Assembly: GCA_964036665.1 (NCBI GenBank)
Contig: OZ038526.1
Location: 32,736,001 to 32,800,000 of the forward strand
Reading direction: 5' to 3'
DNA from: Gordius sp. MW1
Taxonomy: Eukaryota > Nematomorpha > Gordioida > Gordea > Gordiidae
Length of the DNA stretch: 64,000 nucleotides
Positions 23,318 to 36,125 of the stretch are shown here, piece by piece (the first letter of the stretch is position 1; each line of letters begins with the position of its first letter). A model generated the notes under the pieces. It saw only the letters and a list, made by a program, of their open reading frames with translations, was not told the DNA's origin and searched no databases. A program made the position numbers and the translations under genes.

Positions 23318-23559
23318 ATTATTTGAATTTTAGTTTGAAAATTTCTATTTAAAGGAGATGCAGGGGTGAGCTGTCCTCTGACTAATATTCCTTATGGAGT
23401 CATTTTTTTACAAATCTAATTTTTTTTAATTACTAACTGTCGAGTTTTTAATTAAAAAATATTAATTACCCTTCGCACTGATGACTTATAAAGGTGATGT
23501 AAAACATAAATAACGCTATGGAAATCAAATTCGATTAAATGACGAATGCATATCAGAGG

Positions 23560-23880
23560 CCAGAGCAGGGCCGAGCAACTGTCTTAAAACTTAATTATCG
23601 GGCGGGCCCGGGAGGGCACGCTGATAAGATTCGGGCGATTCGGGAATATTTAAATTAAAATCATAGTAAATTATCTTGTTATTAATTGCTATGCAATTTA
23701 TGGGCTCACTTTCCATTTGTTTATGTCACGCTCGGAATGTCTTGTCACGCTTTTCGTCGTGTTTACCACTGAGAATTCGAATAAGCCATCCTAAGTACGA
23801 TACCCTTCTTCATATGCCTCTACTGATTCGAATCCCGGAGATGCCATTTTTTTTTCATTTTTTTTGTTTAAATTAATATA
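23560..23880. repeat. GC-rich repeat end plus modular-repeat fragment
   Basis: 23560-23655 matches the GGGCGGGC...GATTCGGGC element of 9870. 23678-23880 starts ATTAATTGCTATGCAATTTATGGGCTC and ends in GATTCGAATCCCGGAGATGCC, then TTGTTCTTGTTAATACCATTGATAATATG. This is the same order as the modular repeat at 32806. Confidence 0.65.
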
Positions 23881-24007
23881 CTGTTCTTGTTAATACCATT
23901 GATAATATGGTTTTTTGGCGAATGCTGGCACGCCCAAGTTAAATCTTTGCCCGACTCCATTTCTTAGCTAAGTTTATGGAAAAGATTGAAATATTTATAT
24001 TTAGGAA

Positions 24008-24070
24008 GCCATTTCATTGTTCGCAATACACATGTGTGCCATTTCATTGTTCGCAATATTCATGTGTGCC
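24008..24070. repeat. 30-bp direct duplication
   Basis: GCCATTTCATTGTTCGCAAT plus ACACATGTGT occurs twice in tandem with one or two differences. Confidence 0.75.
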
Positions 24071-24289
24071 GTCTAGACGTAAAATAAAGGCGTATCATTC
24101 TTTTCTTGCCCCATTTGATTCGCCCTTTATATTCCCTTATCTACGCTATTACTTATTTTTATAAATTAATTCACAACCATTTTTTTTTGATTCAAATAAA
24201 TATTCTCCATTATATTCTATAGCAAAGTAAGTATTACTAATTTAAATAATTTTTTATGAAATTTATATCATAAACGATTACTCTTAATC

Positions 24290-25587
24290 TATTTGAAAAC
24301 AAATTTTTTCTAAACATTTCCTTTTATTTGAGATATTTAAATTTTGGAACTCAGATTTTAACATGTATATTTTTCCTCGTGGTATTTCAAAGTGCTCATT
24401 TGCTTAAATTTTCCTGTGTACTTCGATATTTAAACATATCTAACATTAAAAAGTGCTATATACTTGATATTTTTTGTCTGAAGATGTTATATAAATATAA
24501 AAAGATAAAATTTTATCAAGTGGTCCCAAATAAATAAACATTTAATATGGTTTGAGGAGTTGATACTTTATAGTTAATATTATAGTGGCTTACGATTTAA
24601 TAGACTAATTATTAATGTCTGTTTATAAAGCGTTTATAAAGTAACTGAATTAAAACTTTCTTGTATTTAAAACAAATCAAATTTGATATTAAATATGTGT
24701 AGGTTTATTTGCAATATTGACTGTTTTTATAGCCTTATATGATGTTTGTTTTAAGATATTATATGAAGATTATTTTCATATTCTAAAATTCAACCTTATA
24801 TGATGTATTTCTAGTGTAAAAAATTAAAACTAAGTTAAGCAATTACAATAGTAAGCTTTGTCTTAAAAAATAAAAAGTCAAAACTCCCTTAAGTTTGGAC
24901 AACTCTATTTTTTTTGTGTTGATGTTTTTTATGCAATATTTACAAAAGCCATGAACTTATATTACCATTGTCTATTTATAAACTTACTATTCTAAACTTT
25001 ACCTTTTCAATCTAAAATAATTTAAATTTTAAATTAAGAAAACTTGTAGGAAATATCATTTTTTACACAAAATTTACTATTTTTAGAGCCTCATAAAATT
25101 TTTGTTTTAAGATTTTACATTTAGATTTTTTACCTATTCTTAATTCTAATAGAAAAATAATGACTAAGAACAGTAGTAACTTTTTTACTTCAAAAAACAT
25201 AGGGCCAAAAATTCCTTAAGTTTGGACATCTCTATTTTTTTTTGTTTTGAGGTTTTTTTATGCCAACTTTTCTATATTTATAGTTCCAACCTTAATTTAT
25301 TTGATCTTATAAATTAAATTATGAAATTGGGGGGAAAAAATTGTTATGCATAAATATAGTCATATAGGGGGAAATTTTGGGGGTTGTACTAATTGCAATT
25401 TAAATTGTAACCACTTGTTCAAATCCCCAAAGTAACATATTAATTTACAGATAAGAGTTAAAGTATTATGCTTATAAAGTTTTAAAAGTTTATATCATAA
25501 TACAACAAAGTTATAGCTATTTAAAGTTTGGGGTCATCATGACCCCTTTACCATCCGTGTTAGGATTTGGACCTGACCAACGGAGGG
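24290..25587 (+). mobile_element. piggyBac-derived element, internally deleted
   Basis: The right end is GTGTTAGGATTTGGACCTGACC...CGGAGGG followed by TTAA (25588-25591). The block AAAGTTTGGGGTCATCATGACCCC just inside is shared with 60748-61005 and 61905-63334. The left part (from about 24290) is collinear with 62163-62400 of the larger copy, including the start of its transposase-like frame (MSNIKKCYILD). The left terminus could not be located. Most of the coding region is absent, so it is non-autonomous. Confidence 0.7.
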
Positions 25588-25591
25588 TTAA

Positions 25592-27163
25592 AAAGTCTCT
25601 GGTTTCCCTGCATCATATACTAGGCCGGTTTTATAAATAAGATGGAATTTTTTTTATTAGAAAATAACGTAAGCCATATAGAAAAAGTTATATATAGCAG
25701 AGATTTTTAATTAACCCTAAAAGTGAAAACGTTATTTTTAAATTATGCTATTATTTACAAATTGTAATAAAATTAGGGATAATATCCGAACAATTCCCTG
25801 ATTTTCAAAACTCTACAGCTAAAAATCATCTCATTTAAATTAGCCACACCTTTAAAATTAAATTGCACAAACTTTAATTATATTATTTGCATAGATTTAA
25901 AGCGGCGTTACTTAAAACAAAAAAATACAAATATTATTTAAAAAATGCAAATAAATTATATTGATTCTGGTCCTTTTGCCATCCCTCACAACCAAAATTG
26001 AATATTTATTGGTATTTGGAGATTTTTTCTAACAAAATTTTTGGTAGGCGCGACCATTGATGACTGAAAAAACCAATAAAATGGCACTTAAAATGAATAT
26101 GATACAATTTTACAAAAATCAATCGGTATACAAAACCCATAAATCGATATTTGTTTTATGGGAAAAAATTTCAAATTTTCATGTAGTCGATAAATTGGAT
26201 CAAAATTAACCCTATATTTATATAAGTTATTCATTGCATTAATTCTGATTTAAATGGGTTAGTTTACAAAACAGACTTTAAATTTTTTAAATCAAACTTA
26301 GGTTAAAGTGGTTAAAGCTTTGGTTAAATGATTAGTCTGAGAATAATAAGCACAAAATATTTTAATTAATGCAACGTTTATTTTATAATTTACAGCTATA
26401 TTATAAAAAACAGCAGGTATAATAAATTTTTAGTTACTCGAAAATATCCATATCAGCAATGTCAGTCTTTTCACATTAGACTTAAGGATATTTTAGTGCA
26501 AAGTACTCGATGATACATTACTTTTTCCAATAAAAATAATTTTATTTAAAAGACAATCAATTAAAAACAAAGTTCTGAATCATCTAAAATTTGGCAAAAG
26601 CTTTCAGATTCAATCGAAATATGGAAATTCTATTTGCTTGTCAAATTAAAAAGCTAGCGTATCATCCAAATTTCCGACATATCAAATTTATTAAAATTAA
26701 TGCCTGTTTTTAATAGTGCATAGAACTTGAATAAATGTATTAAAAGCCAAAAGGGCATTTATTTTAAGTTGATGGTTGTTTGAATATGATCATGGACTGA
26801 TAATACAATAGTTTGGCTAACAGCTGATAATTAATAAGTAGGGGTGTAGGATGCCATGTTTAAGGCATAACGAACATTTAAACTCTATACATCTTGTTAA
26901 ATTTTAAGAATTTATTTTCAAGTCCCTAACTAAAAAAAACTTGGGTGAAGAAATTTGAAACTACTTCAGAAATAGTTAAAATAGTGTAAACCATCCACAT
27001 ATCGGTGTAGTTATCGCTGAAAGTAACATTAGCGACATCTATAAATACTGTTTTATGCTACAAATGTGATAGAACTTCTCAAGTTTAAATGGCGTCCTAA
27101 GTCACATAATAAATTTCACTGCAAAAATCAACTGTTCGTCAGTGTAATGTATTATTAGTCTAT
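25592..27163. other. no gene seen
   Basis: AT-rich. A minus-strand stretch near 26410-26460 reads EKTDIADMDIFE then stop, and TTAGCGACATCTATAAA recurs near 27030. Neither is enough to call a gene. Confidence 0.45.
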
Positions 27164-27374
27164 GGATGGGACAAATAAACCCTACTTACGACGGCCCCAA
27201 GTTTATGAGAAAAAGTGGACTGTTGGGTTAGGTCGGAAACCGGTTCCATAATCATGATAGTCTAAAACCAAACAGCAGAAAGCTAGGGCGTCCTCCACAA
27301 ACGACGCGCAATGTGTAAAATACACTAGGGTTACAGCCTGACTCACAACAAAGGCGGTTATGGTAGGTAGTTAT

Positions 27375-30300
27375 GGATAGAATGCGTATAACGTGCTGGA
27401 ATGTGGGAACGTTGACGGGAAAAAGCATCGAGGTCGCCCAAATGCTAAATAAAGAAACTTAGACGAGGTGGAATAGGAGAGGGATACAAGCTATCCTACA
27501 GTGGGTCATTAAAATCGTAGAAACGGGGTTGGTTTTGGTGGTGGGAGTCAGACGTTGTTCAGATAGGTTAATGCGAGTGAAGATTGCAGATAGGCCTCCT
27601 AACCGTTATGTGCGCTTAGGTTCCCCTTATGTTTCGATCTCGTCTCGTCTTGGTCTCGAAAACAAAATCTCGTCTCGTCTCGGGAGTGATTATGAAAATC
27701 TCGATTTCGTCTCGGTCTAGAAAAATCTCGATCTCGTCTCGACTTCTTAATAAAAAATATATACGGAATAAAAATTTCTCCTGTTTTATTTAAAATATTA
27801 AATAAGTGTTAAAAAATCCAAATGGCAAGCTTTTATATTTTTTGAAAAACTTTAATACACAAACTTTTTAAAAATTTAGCAAGACACGACAGCTCATTTA
27901 CAATAAAAAAATATGAATTAATTCATAAAGATAATATTTTCTATGGAAAGTGCAGACTAAAAAAACTATAAATAAATTTGAAGTATAGAATTAAATATTA
28001 TTGTTCTAGCAAATTATAACATTTGTATCAAATTCACTGTGTTTGTCAACTATAAATAGACTTAGAAAATTATAAGTTCGCATATAGTTGACTTAGGTGC
28101 ATAATTGAGCAAATTGAGACCCTTTATTAACCCTGGCTAAAGCTTCAAAGTAGATCAACAGTTAGCAAACGTTTAAGTCCAGTGATATTAACATTATCAA
28201 CTATAGCCCATGGAGTTTATTGCATGTTCACTATACGTTATAAACCACAAAGTGCAAGTGACATTTAATGAGAATATTATTATTTACAGAATTGATATTT
28301 AGTTGCACATATGAAAACGTAGTAAAAACAACAATAAAAGCAACATTATTACAGGATAAAAAACATAAAATTTTAAACTTTAAGTTAAGTTCCACGTAAA
28401 TTTATGACAAAAAACATTATAATCAAATTTATATTTCAAATAATTAACTTCCAATTCTAACTAACTTTGCCATTAAATCGTTATTTAGCGATTACAGTAT
28501 AGGTTCGTGTATTTATTTTATATTGCACAATTGAAGAAATTTTAATAAATTTGAATGCACCTGCCAACCTTAACACCAATTTATAATTAACGCATCTTGC
28601 CCGATGAGTAACTGCTAAAATCAAATACACTTTAGTAACATTTATTATTCCATCAGAACTTATTCTAAGCCTACTTTTGATTATAAAATTATTCACATAC
28701 CCCAAGAGTCAACCAAATTTTAAAATTTTTGCAAAAATATATAATATTTACTACACTTATTAATTTTTTTAATATCAAATATATTCCATAGATATTGATT
28801 AACATTTAATACCTTAAAAGTAAATCATGCAAATTAAATACACAATAATTTACTAAAATCTAACGATCAATAAAAATTCGAGATCTCGCCAAAAAAATCT
28901 CGTATCGTCTCGTCTCGACATTAAAATTCTCGTCTCGATCTCGACTCAATTTTTCAAATTCTCGTCTCGTCTTGTCTCGGTTTTTCGAGACGAGACCGAG
29001 ATTTTTCTCGGTTTTTCCGCATCACTAGGCTCCCCAGATTGGGTGTAAGGAATCAGAGAATGACATATTTTTCTATTCATTGGAAAAGAAAATACAAGGA
29101 GTAGAACAGGAAGAAAGGCTAATTATTAGGGCAGACTTCAAGTTCACGTAGGGAAAGATCCCCCGAGGCTATGGACATGGCTTGAAGAACAAGAAAGGGG
29201 GAAAACTTCTCCAATTATCCTAAGCATACGACATGGCGATCGTTAAAACTTATTTTCAAAAACGCAAAGATAATTTTGTGACATATTTAAGTGGAAAGAA
29301 TTTTAGTCAAATTAACAATTTGCTTATACGGCGAAAGGATTTATGGAGGCTCAGGGATTGCAAAGTAATGGTGGGAGAAGAAATCGCCAGGCAACATCTT
29401 TCACATGTTATGGATCTTAAAGAACACTATTTCCCGAACGAATAAATGTTTATGACCTCGAATTCGATACAAACCGCTAAAAGATACATCGACGAACAAT
29501 GAATATCATCAAAAAGCCTCCACACTTCTGGGTGCAAGGAAGTTATAAATGGACGTAGACGACGACTGGGAGACCCTAATTGCGGACATAAAAAAACAGC
29601 GATTCGGGTTCTACGGCAGACCAAAGTAGGCAAACCTATGAATAGGGAAGTATGGTGGTGGGATAATCGGTTAGGGATTTCATCGAATGAAAGAAAAATC
29701 TATATAGACGGTGGCATAAATAAAAAAAACTCGATGAATCATCAAGCATATAGGGATGCAAAGAGAGCCGCTAAAAAGGCCATTGCAATAGCGAAGAATG
29801 CCGTCTAAACAGAGATGGCAATGGACAATAAGGGGCCACAGGCTTATGTACAAATTGGTCAAGATAAGGGAGAATAAAGTTGGCGACGTCGGAGTTTTTA
29901 AAATAGAACGAGAAGGGTCAAACCTTATTCAAGCCAAAGGAAGTGATGGAATAAACTTACGAATATTGCAAATGACGAAGATTCCCTTCCCGATATTGAG
30001 CCAAATACAAGTATGGTCGAACTCTTTCAGGAGGATGAAGTTAAAACACAAATGAACATGATGCAAAAAGGAAAAGCAAATGGCCCAGATGGAATACCTA
30101 TGGAAGCATTGCTCGGATGTCATGAAGAAGGAGTCACCACTACGAACCTTCTTAACAAGATATTGGCAGAAGAGCGAATTCCTAATAAATGGAGAGCAAG
30201 CACGATTATACCCTTATTTAAAGGCAAAAGAGACCCTCAAAACTGTGGAAATTACAGAGGTATCAAGCTAACTTGCCACTCCTTGAAGCTTATGGAAAGG

Positions 30301-31412
30301 ATCTTAGTAACAAGGCAGAACGAGGGGGAAATATCGGCTAATCAATTCGGATTTGTGGCCGGCAAATCCACAATCGACCCAATCTTCGCACTAAGACAAA
30401 TGATGGATAAGTATGGTGAAAAGAGGAAAGACCTACGTATGGTCTTTATAGACTTTCAGAAAGCTTATGGAACGGTCCCCCGCGATTTAATATGGTGATG
30501 CTGAGAAAACAAAATCCTGACGCATATATACGGCTCATGGAAAATATTTATGAAGCTTCAAATTCTTGGGTTAAGACGACAGTTGGAGACCTTAAACCTT
30601 TTTGGGTTACATCAAGGATCTGCTTTAAGTGGATTTTTGTTTAATATAATTATAGACACGATAACGAGAGAAATTTAAAAGCCATCGTCATGGTGTATGC
30701 TACATGCCGATAATATAGTACTATGCGAGGAAACAAAGGAAAAAGTATTCAAAGAAGCCGAAAAGTTGTCAAAGCGCTTAGCTGGATATGGTTTAAAGGT
30801 TAACGATGGAAAAACGGTATACATGGAAATGAACGGTACAAGCACCCTATCGCTGGATGACCATATAAAGTACCCAAAAGTAGAAAGGTTTACATACCTC
30901 GGCTCGATGCTACATCAAAAGGGAGTTGCGCAACAGAAGTCCTTGCCCGGATCAAAGGATGGCTTAAATGGCGAAATATATCCGGTGTGATGTGTGACAA
31001 GAAAATGCCAATATGGATGGTTTAAGAGGATTCCACATCCGTCGTAAAACTGGTGTTACTCTATGGTAGTGAAACATGGGCATTAAACACCACTGAAGAA
31101 AAGCTACAAGCCACGGAGATGAGAACAATACAATGAAACTTGGGGTATACTAAGCTAGACCATATGACGAATAACTTTCTCAGGGCAAAAATGGGTATTC
31201 AACCTATGGCGGACTGATTTAAGAAGGGATACGAATAATTTAAATCGAAATGCACTGGACAAGGAGATACAGGGGAAGAGGAGAAGAGGACGACCTCGTG
31301 TCACCTGGAAAGGGTAAGGGGACAAAGTTATGAAAACTAAAAAAAATCAAGACATAGCCGTTACCCGATTAAAATGGAAGAAACGCATCAAAACTAACCC
31401 CACGACTGTGTG
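27375..31412 (+). pseudogene. RTE endonuclease-reverse transcriptase, multiply broken
   Basis: The reading begins at 27375 with MDRMRITCWNVGTLTG, the apurinic-like endonuclease start (CWNVGT). Before the MITE come CSDRLMRVKI. After it come VMCA-stop-APQIGCKESEND, then AIVKTYFQKRKDNFVTYLSG and INNLLIRRKDLWRLRDCKVM. The reverse transcriptase follows: GKANGPDGIPMEAL, AEERIPNKWRASTIIPLFKG, NCGNYRGIKLTCHSLKLMER, MVFIDFQKAYGTVPRDL. The catalytic Y-A-D-D region survives only as MLHADNIVL, followed by KVERFTYLGSMLHQKG. Several stops and frameshifts show it is inactive; the first Asp-Asp position is altered. Confidence 0.88.
27627..29027. mobile_element. 1.4 kb hAT-type MITE with TCTCGTCTCG subterminal repeats
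   Basis: The right end is the reverse complement of TAGTGATGCGGAAAAACCG; the left end TTATGTTTCG is a decayed version. Flanking 8-mers are GGTTCCCC and GGCTCCCC (7 of 8). Subterminal blocks of repeated CTCGTCTCG lie in 27632-27755 and 28880-29015. The interior of about 1.1 kb is AT-rich without transposase. It interrupts the LINE endonuclease frame between MCA and APQIG. Confidence 0.82.
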
Positions 31413-31450
31413 ACCAAATACTTGATAAAGAAGAAGAAGGATGGGACAAA

Positions 31451-32518
31451 GAGATATAGGCATATAATAAGGGGTGGCTTTTTGAAAATGAATTTGGGAT
31501 GAGCAGTTATGGCGCCTTTTTGCTGCTTCAGTGTCCGATATAATGGTTGTTTGGACATTTTAAGGGCGGCATGCATTTTGGCTTTATAATGTTTCACCTA
31601 TCATATGATCGGGCGTGTTATGTATGGGTGTATTTTGTGTTGTTTGCCATTATATTATAAATAGAAAAGCTATGCATTATTTAGTATATTTAATTAGAGT
31701 AAAAGTCGGTAAATGAGATTATGACAAACTTTGAAATTGCAGCATTAGAATGGTTATATTTATTCGTGACACACGTCTTAGGGAGGGGGGGGGGTGAAAT
31801 TTTGATATTTTGGGAGGGATAAATTTTGATTTTTTGAAATTAAATCTTGATTTTGTATTTACGTAAAAAAATTTGAATTTGGAGGGGGGCAGCTGCTGTT
31901 TCCTTACTGCTTGCCCCTAGCTATGTTTACGATAAATTTTCAAATTTTAAACAACGCCTTTGAAGTGAATAAGTTTTGTCACAATTAATTTTATTTTCTC
32001 ACAGCGAAAAGGAGGTCAATCCTAATATTAAAGTCTAAATTTATTTGGATATCATATTATTGCTAAATAAATAAAAAGTATGATCACAGAATTTATTATC
32101 AAAATTTTTAGTAAATTTTTAACCTATGGATCCTTTAGAGACTATGAGGATGCTTTTTCATCATCTTTTGAATTAAATCAATTATTTTGATACTTGCATA
32201 CCTTTCATACAAATAAACAAAAAATCGTCGTCATTAACTTGTTATCATATTTGATCAAAGTGTTAACAATAAATAATCTTATCGTTAATGTATTAATCTA
32301 TAAAAAGTATTTAAAAAATATTTATTTTAGTTCAAGCTGAAATTATTAATAGGGAGGTGACATCTAAATTGTTATTACCAAGGTGTCAAGCTTTTACTTT
32401 TTTAATTCACTGTTTTGCTAACGTTTAGGCCTAGCCAAAAAGGAAGGATACAAAAATTAGTATAAAAACAAAATTATGTTCAAAATAAGAAAAAAACATC
32501 ATTTTACCTCTTACTATA
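31451..32518. other. no gene; decayed G-tract MITE at about 31775-31925
   Basis: GGGAGGGGGGGGGGTGAAAT, GAATTTGGAGGGGGGCAGCTG and CCCCTAGCTATG at 31775-31925 mark a decayed CATGGGCGTAGCC-type copy. The rest is AT-rich without coding signal. Confidence 0.5.
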
Positions 32519-32655
32519 TATTGTTGTAAAAACGGCTGTTTTTTGTTTCGACCTGTTATATTCGACTAAACATAAATAGACCCTTTGGTCTATTTTTACC
32601 AGTCGACCTCTAGGATTAGTCAAAATTTGAAAAATATACCAGAGTCGACCATTAG
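32519..32655. mobile_element. MITE remnant, TAGTGTTGTAAAAACGG family
   Basis: TTGTTGTAAAAACGGCTG at the left and GTCGACCATTAGTC at the right, with CGACTAAACATAAATAGACC inside. The right terminus is lost. Confidence 0.65.
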
Positions 32656-33101
32656 TCTTGGTGTCGTGAATGCGCATGGGCGCGCAGCCGCAGCCAAGTC
32701 TCCTATGCGCATGCGCGCGCAGTCAAAGCCAAGCTTCCTGCGGATTTATACTTAACTCGTCTGACGCACAAGTAATCTAATGCACAAAAATTGTAATTTA
32801 AACATTATTAATTGCTATGCAATTTATGGGCTCGTTTTTTGTTGTCCGTTGTCCGTCCGTTGTCCGTCCACCAAGTTATTTTCACCGGCTTTCTGACTTG
32901 CAGGTTCGAGTTCAAGCCCAGGAGAGGACAATTTTTTTTTTAAATTAAATCAATATTTTGTTCTTGTTAATACCATTGATAATATGACTTTTTGACCGTC
33001 CGCTGGCTCCTGACCAATGAAAAAATGACCATTGGCCAAATAAATCGATTTTTTTTCCGTTTTCGAATTGGTATATTAGGTTAACATTGATAATTACCCT
33101 A

Positions 33102-33239
33102 TGCCCTCCCCTACAATGGCCTATGCCTCTACTGATATGGGTCTCTGTGCCCCTACAAAAGCCTATACCTTTACTGATGTGGGTTCGAATCCCGGCGAGG
33201 GTAAATTCTTAATTGCTGGTTCGAATCCCGGAGAGGGCA
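33102..33239 (+). repeat. tRNA-like module within the modular repeat
   Basis: TGCCCTC at 33102-33108 can pair fully with GAGGGCA at 33233-33239, just after GGTTCGAATCCCGG, a perfect Pol III B-box and T-arm sequence. A second example is 33426-33527. The span is longer than a tRNA because GCCTATGCCTCTACTGAT is duplicated inside. A SINE-like or tRNA-derived origin is inference; no good A box is seen. Confidence 0.5.
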
Positions 33240-34316
33240 AATTTTTTTTTTTTTTTTTAAATTAAATTAATATATTGTTCTTGTTAATACCATTGATAAT
33301 ATGACTTTTTGACCTTCCGCTGGCTACTGACCAATAAAAAAATGACCTTTGGCCAAAGTATAAATCGAAATTTTTTTTCTCGTTTTTGAATAGTTATATT
33401 AGGTTAAGATTGATAAATTACCCTGTGCCCTCCACTAGAAGGGCCTATGCCTCTATTGATATGGATCCCTGTGCCCTTACAAAAGCCTATGCCTCTACTG
33501 ATGTGGGTTCGAATCCCGGAGAGGGCAAAATTTTTATTTTTTTTGAATTAAATTAATATATTGTTCTTGTTAATACCCTTGATAATATAAATTTTTAATC
33601 GTCCGCTGGCTACTAAAAAAATGAAAAAAATCACCATTGGCCAAATTGTCGAAATTTTCTTTTCGTTTTTATTTCAAATTAATATATTGTTTTTGTTAAT
33701 ACCATTAATAATATGGCTTTTTGGCCGTCCGCTGGCTGCTGACCAATGAAAAAATGACCATTAGCCAAAGTATAAATCGAAATATTTTTTTCGTTTTTTT
33801 TGACTCGTATGTATTTATAGACCGTCTCTTGGTACTGACCAATGGAGATTTATGCATTTATAACATGTTATATAATTTTAGTCATTTTAAGTAAAGTTTA
33901 AAATATAATTTTATCGGTTATTTTATTGAAATAGATATATTGCTTGTTACTATCATTTAAAACATTATACAACTAGTTATCGACAACTTACAATAATGTT
34001 GGAAGTTTTATAGATGATATAGGTTTTAAGGGCCAGGATTGGATCTAGAGGGAGCAATAAGATGAGGGGTAAAATATTTTTTCTTATTTTAACCATGATT
34101 ATATAAAATTTCTACGATTTTTTTGGTATTTTTAAAATTTATTTTTTATAAATGGCGAAATTATGTTTTATTGTATAAATATTATTGCCTCCCCCCTCTC
34201 TAGTGTTTCTTAAACATTTTAACTCATCCAATGGGTGTGCCCTAGGCCCCAGTTTATGCTAATCCTTATAGGTATAACAGATGTTTGCAAATTAACTTCA
34301 ACAATCACCCTAATTG

Positions 34317-34460
34317 TGGGCGTAATCAAGGGGGGGGGCAGGGAGGGGCGGCTGCCCCCCCCTCTAAAACTAAAAATTTGTTGAAATTTATTAAAAGTAT
34401 GGCAGGCCTAAAATTTCTACAACGTTAATGATCTCTATGATTTTTTATTTAAATTTAGCC
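34317..34460. mobile_element. one-sided MITE, CATGGGCGTAGCC family
   Basis: GTGGGCGTAATCAAGGGGGG, GGGCGGCTGCCCCCCC and TATGGCAGGCCTAAAATTTC match the left half of the family. The right end is absent. Confidence 0.6.
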
Positions 34461-35040
34461 TCGACAGCTGCTGCACAATTTATTTACCCAATTCCCTTAT
34501 AATTTCTCACGATCGATAAAAATATACCGGGATAGTGAGAAATATAGCAACGTAAACGACATTTGCTTTACCTTACCTCTATCTTACCCTCTATTCAAAA
34601 GTCAAATTGCGATTTGGGATTGAAATTTATCGATGAATCTATTTTATACACCACCATATGACCGGCAACAATTGAATCTATCATTCTGCCGACCCTGCCT
34701 TTAGGGTCGTTCATATATAATGACTGTCACTTATAATAGCAAAGTATCGGAGTCGGGATTATGCACCTTTCTCGGGTTATTATTCTTTTAGAGGGTATGA
34801 TATTAAATCGACGATTTTATAACACCATGAATTTTTATTTACTCCCACTTGATATTAATTTATTTAATTAAAATGCTAACATGACCTTTAAGTTTAAAAT
34901 GACGTAAGACGTTATAAAACATATAAAATATTAGTGACTTTGAAACTTGTAACCCATAATAAAATATTTTCAAACTGTTATATTATGACGTTGATTTTTT
35001 TGAATACTATATTTTCCTATTTCTAATAAATAAATCCTTA
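34461..35040. other. no gene seen
   Basis: Moderately AT-rich DNA inside the broad modular-repeat region. I recognise nothing coding here. Confidence 0.45.
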
Positions 35041-36125
35041 AAAGGAACCCCTTCCCTCCTGCCCCCCCCCTCCCCCCTTCTCTTGGTATATTAGGTTAAC
35101 ATTGATAATTACCCTATGTCCTCCCCTAGAAGGGCCTATGCCTCTACTGCTATGGGTCCCTGTGCCCCGATACCCGGAGAGGGCAAAATTTTTATTTTTT
35201 TAAAAGGAATTAATATATTGTTCTTGTTAATATTATTGATAATATGACTTTTTGGCCATCCCCTGGCTACTGACCAATGAAAAATGACCATTGCCCAAAT
35301 TTTGACTCTAAATTTTTAATTGCTATGCAATTTTTTTTTTCCGTTTTTCAATTGGTTTAGATTAACATTGATAATTACCCTATGCCCTCCCCTAGAAGAG
35401 CCAATGCCTCTACTGATATGGGTTCGAATTCCGGCGAGGGCAAATTCTTAATTGCTGGTTCGAATCCCGGGAGAGCGCTTTTATAAATTAAATTAATATA
35501 TTAGCTGGAATTTATTATCATTGCGTAATTTAATTTTTACACATTAAAAATATCCCATTTAAATGAAAGAACCATGCATGTTGAATTTCGAATAGCTTAT
35601 AATTTCTCTAAACAAATAAGGTTAGCGTTAGATTTTGCAATAAATAACTTTGAAAGTTTAAAATTCGTTTTTTTATGGAAAATCGTTGATTTATTTATTA
35701 ACAAAGGAATCAAGAGTGGACAAATATTGTTAATTTATAATAAACCTCAATGGATTCAGTTAAAATATTACTACGTAAATTTTGCCTCTTTGCAATTCGA
35801 GGTCTTTAAGAATTGATCTAAATCACAAAAAATTAAATATGGGCTCGTTTTTTTTGTCGGTCCGTCAGTCCAACATGTATCTTAATTGCGGGTTCGATTC
35901 CAATCCCGGAAAGGACAAATTTTTTTTAAATTAAATGGAAAATTTGTATAAATAATTAACTAATCATTTAATACCCCCCTATAGGCATTCTCGCCTTTTC
36001 CCACCTTTCTCGCCCATAAATTGCATAGCAAATATGCTACGTTTATACGGAGTATAGATGAGTTTCGTTCCCCCCCCCCTTCCTCCCTCACCTTCCCACG
36101 AGGGCCGAAGGCCCGACCTTATATT

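Larger units (their letters stand above)
27176..31438 (+). mobile_element. RTE-type LINE, full span, decayed, 12-bp TSD
   Basis: The target duplication GGATGGGACAAA is perfect at 27164-27175 and 31439-31450. The 3' end is the short tandem repeat GAAGAAGAAG, typical of RTE elements, with no poly(A). Its total 4.26 kb includes a 1.4 kb MITE at 27627-29027, so the LINE itself is about 2.85 kb. Order is 5' leader, endonuclease, reverse transcriptase, 3' tail. Confidence 0.9.
32806..36125 (+). repeat. modular repeat with tRNA-like pieces, expanded copy
   Basis: Starts ATTAATTGCTATGCAATTTATGG. It has GTCCGT repeats and several modules in the order: GCCTATGCCTCTACTGATGTGG, GGTTCGAATCCCGG, GAGAGGGCA, T run, TTGTTCTTGTTAATACCATTG, CCGTCCGCTGGCTACTGACC and AATGACCATTGGCCA. 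It ends around GAGGGCCGAAGGCCCGACC. An 830-bp inverted copy with the same ends lies at 55455-56285, which defines the unit. Between 33840 and 35080 the copy is interrupted by unrelated AT-rich DNA and a partial MITE (34317-34460). No protein is encoded. Confidence 0.7.

Noticed and set aside
26410..26700. Minus-strand readings ending EKTDIADMDIFE as a micro-intron gene
   Set aside because: Could not build a continuous frame with GT-AG junctions or recognise a family.
33182..33240. GGTTCGAATCC as a true tRNA gene
   Set aside because: No proper D arm, anticodon arm or A box at normal spacing; it recurs only within the modular repeat.
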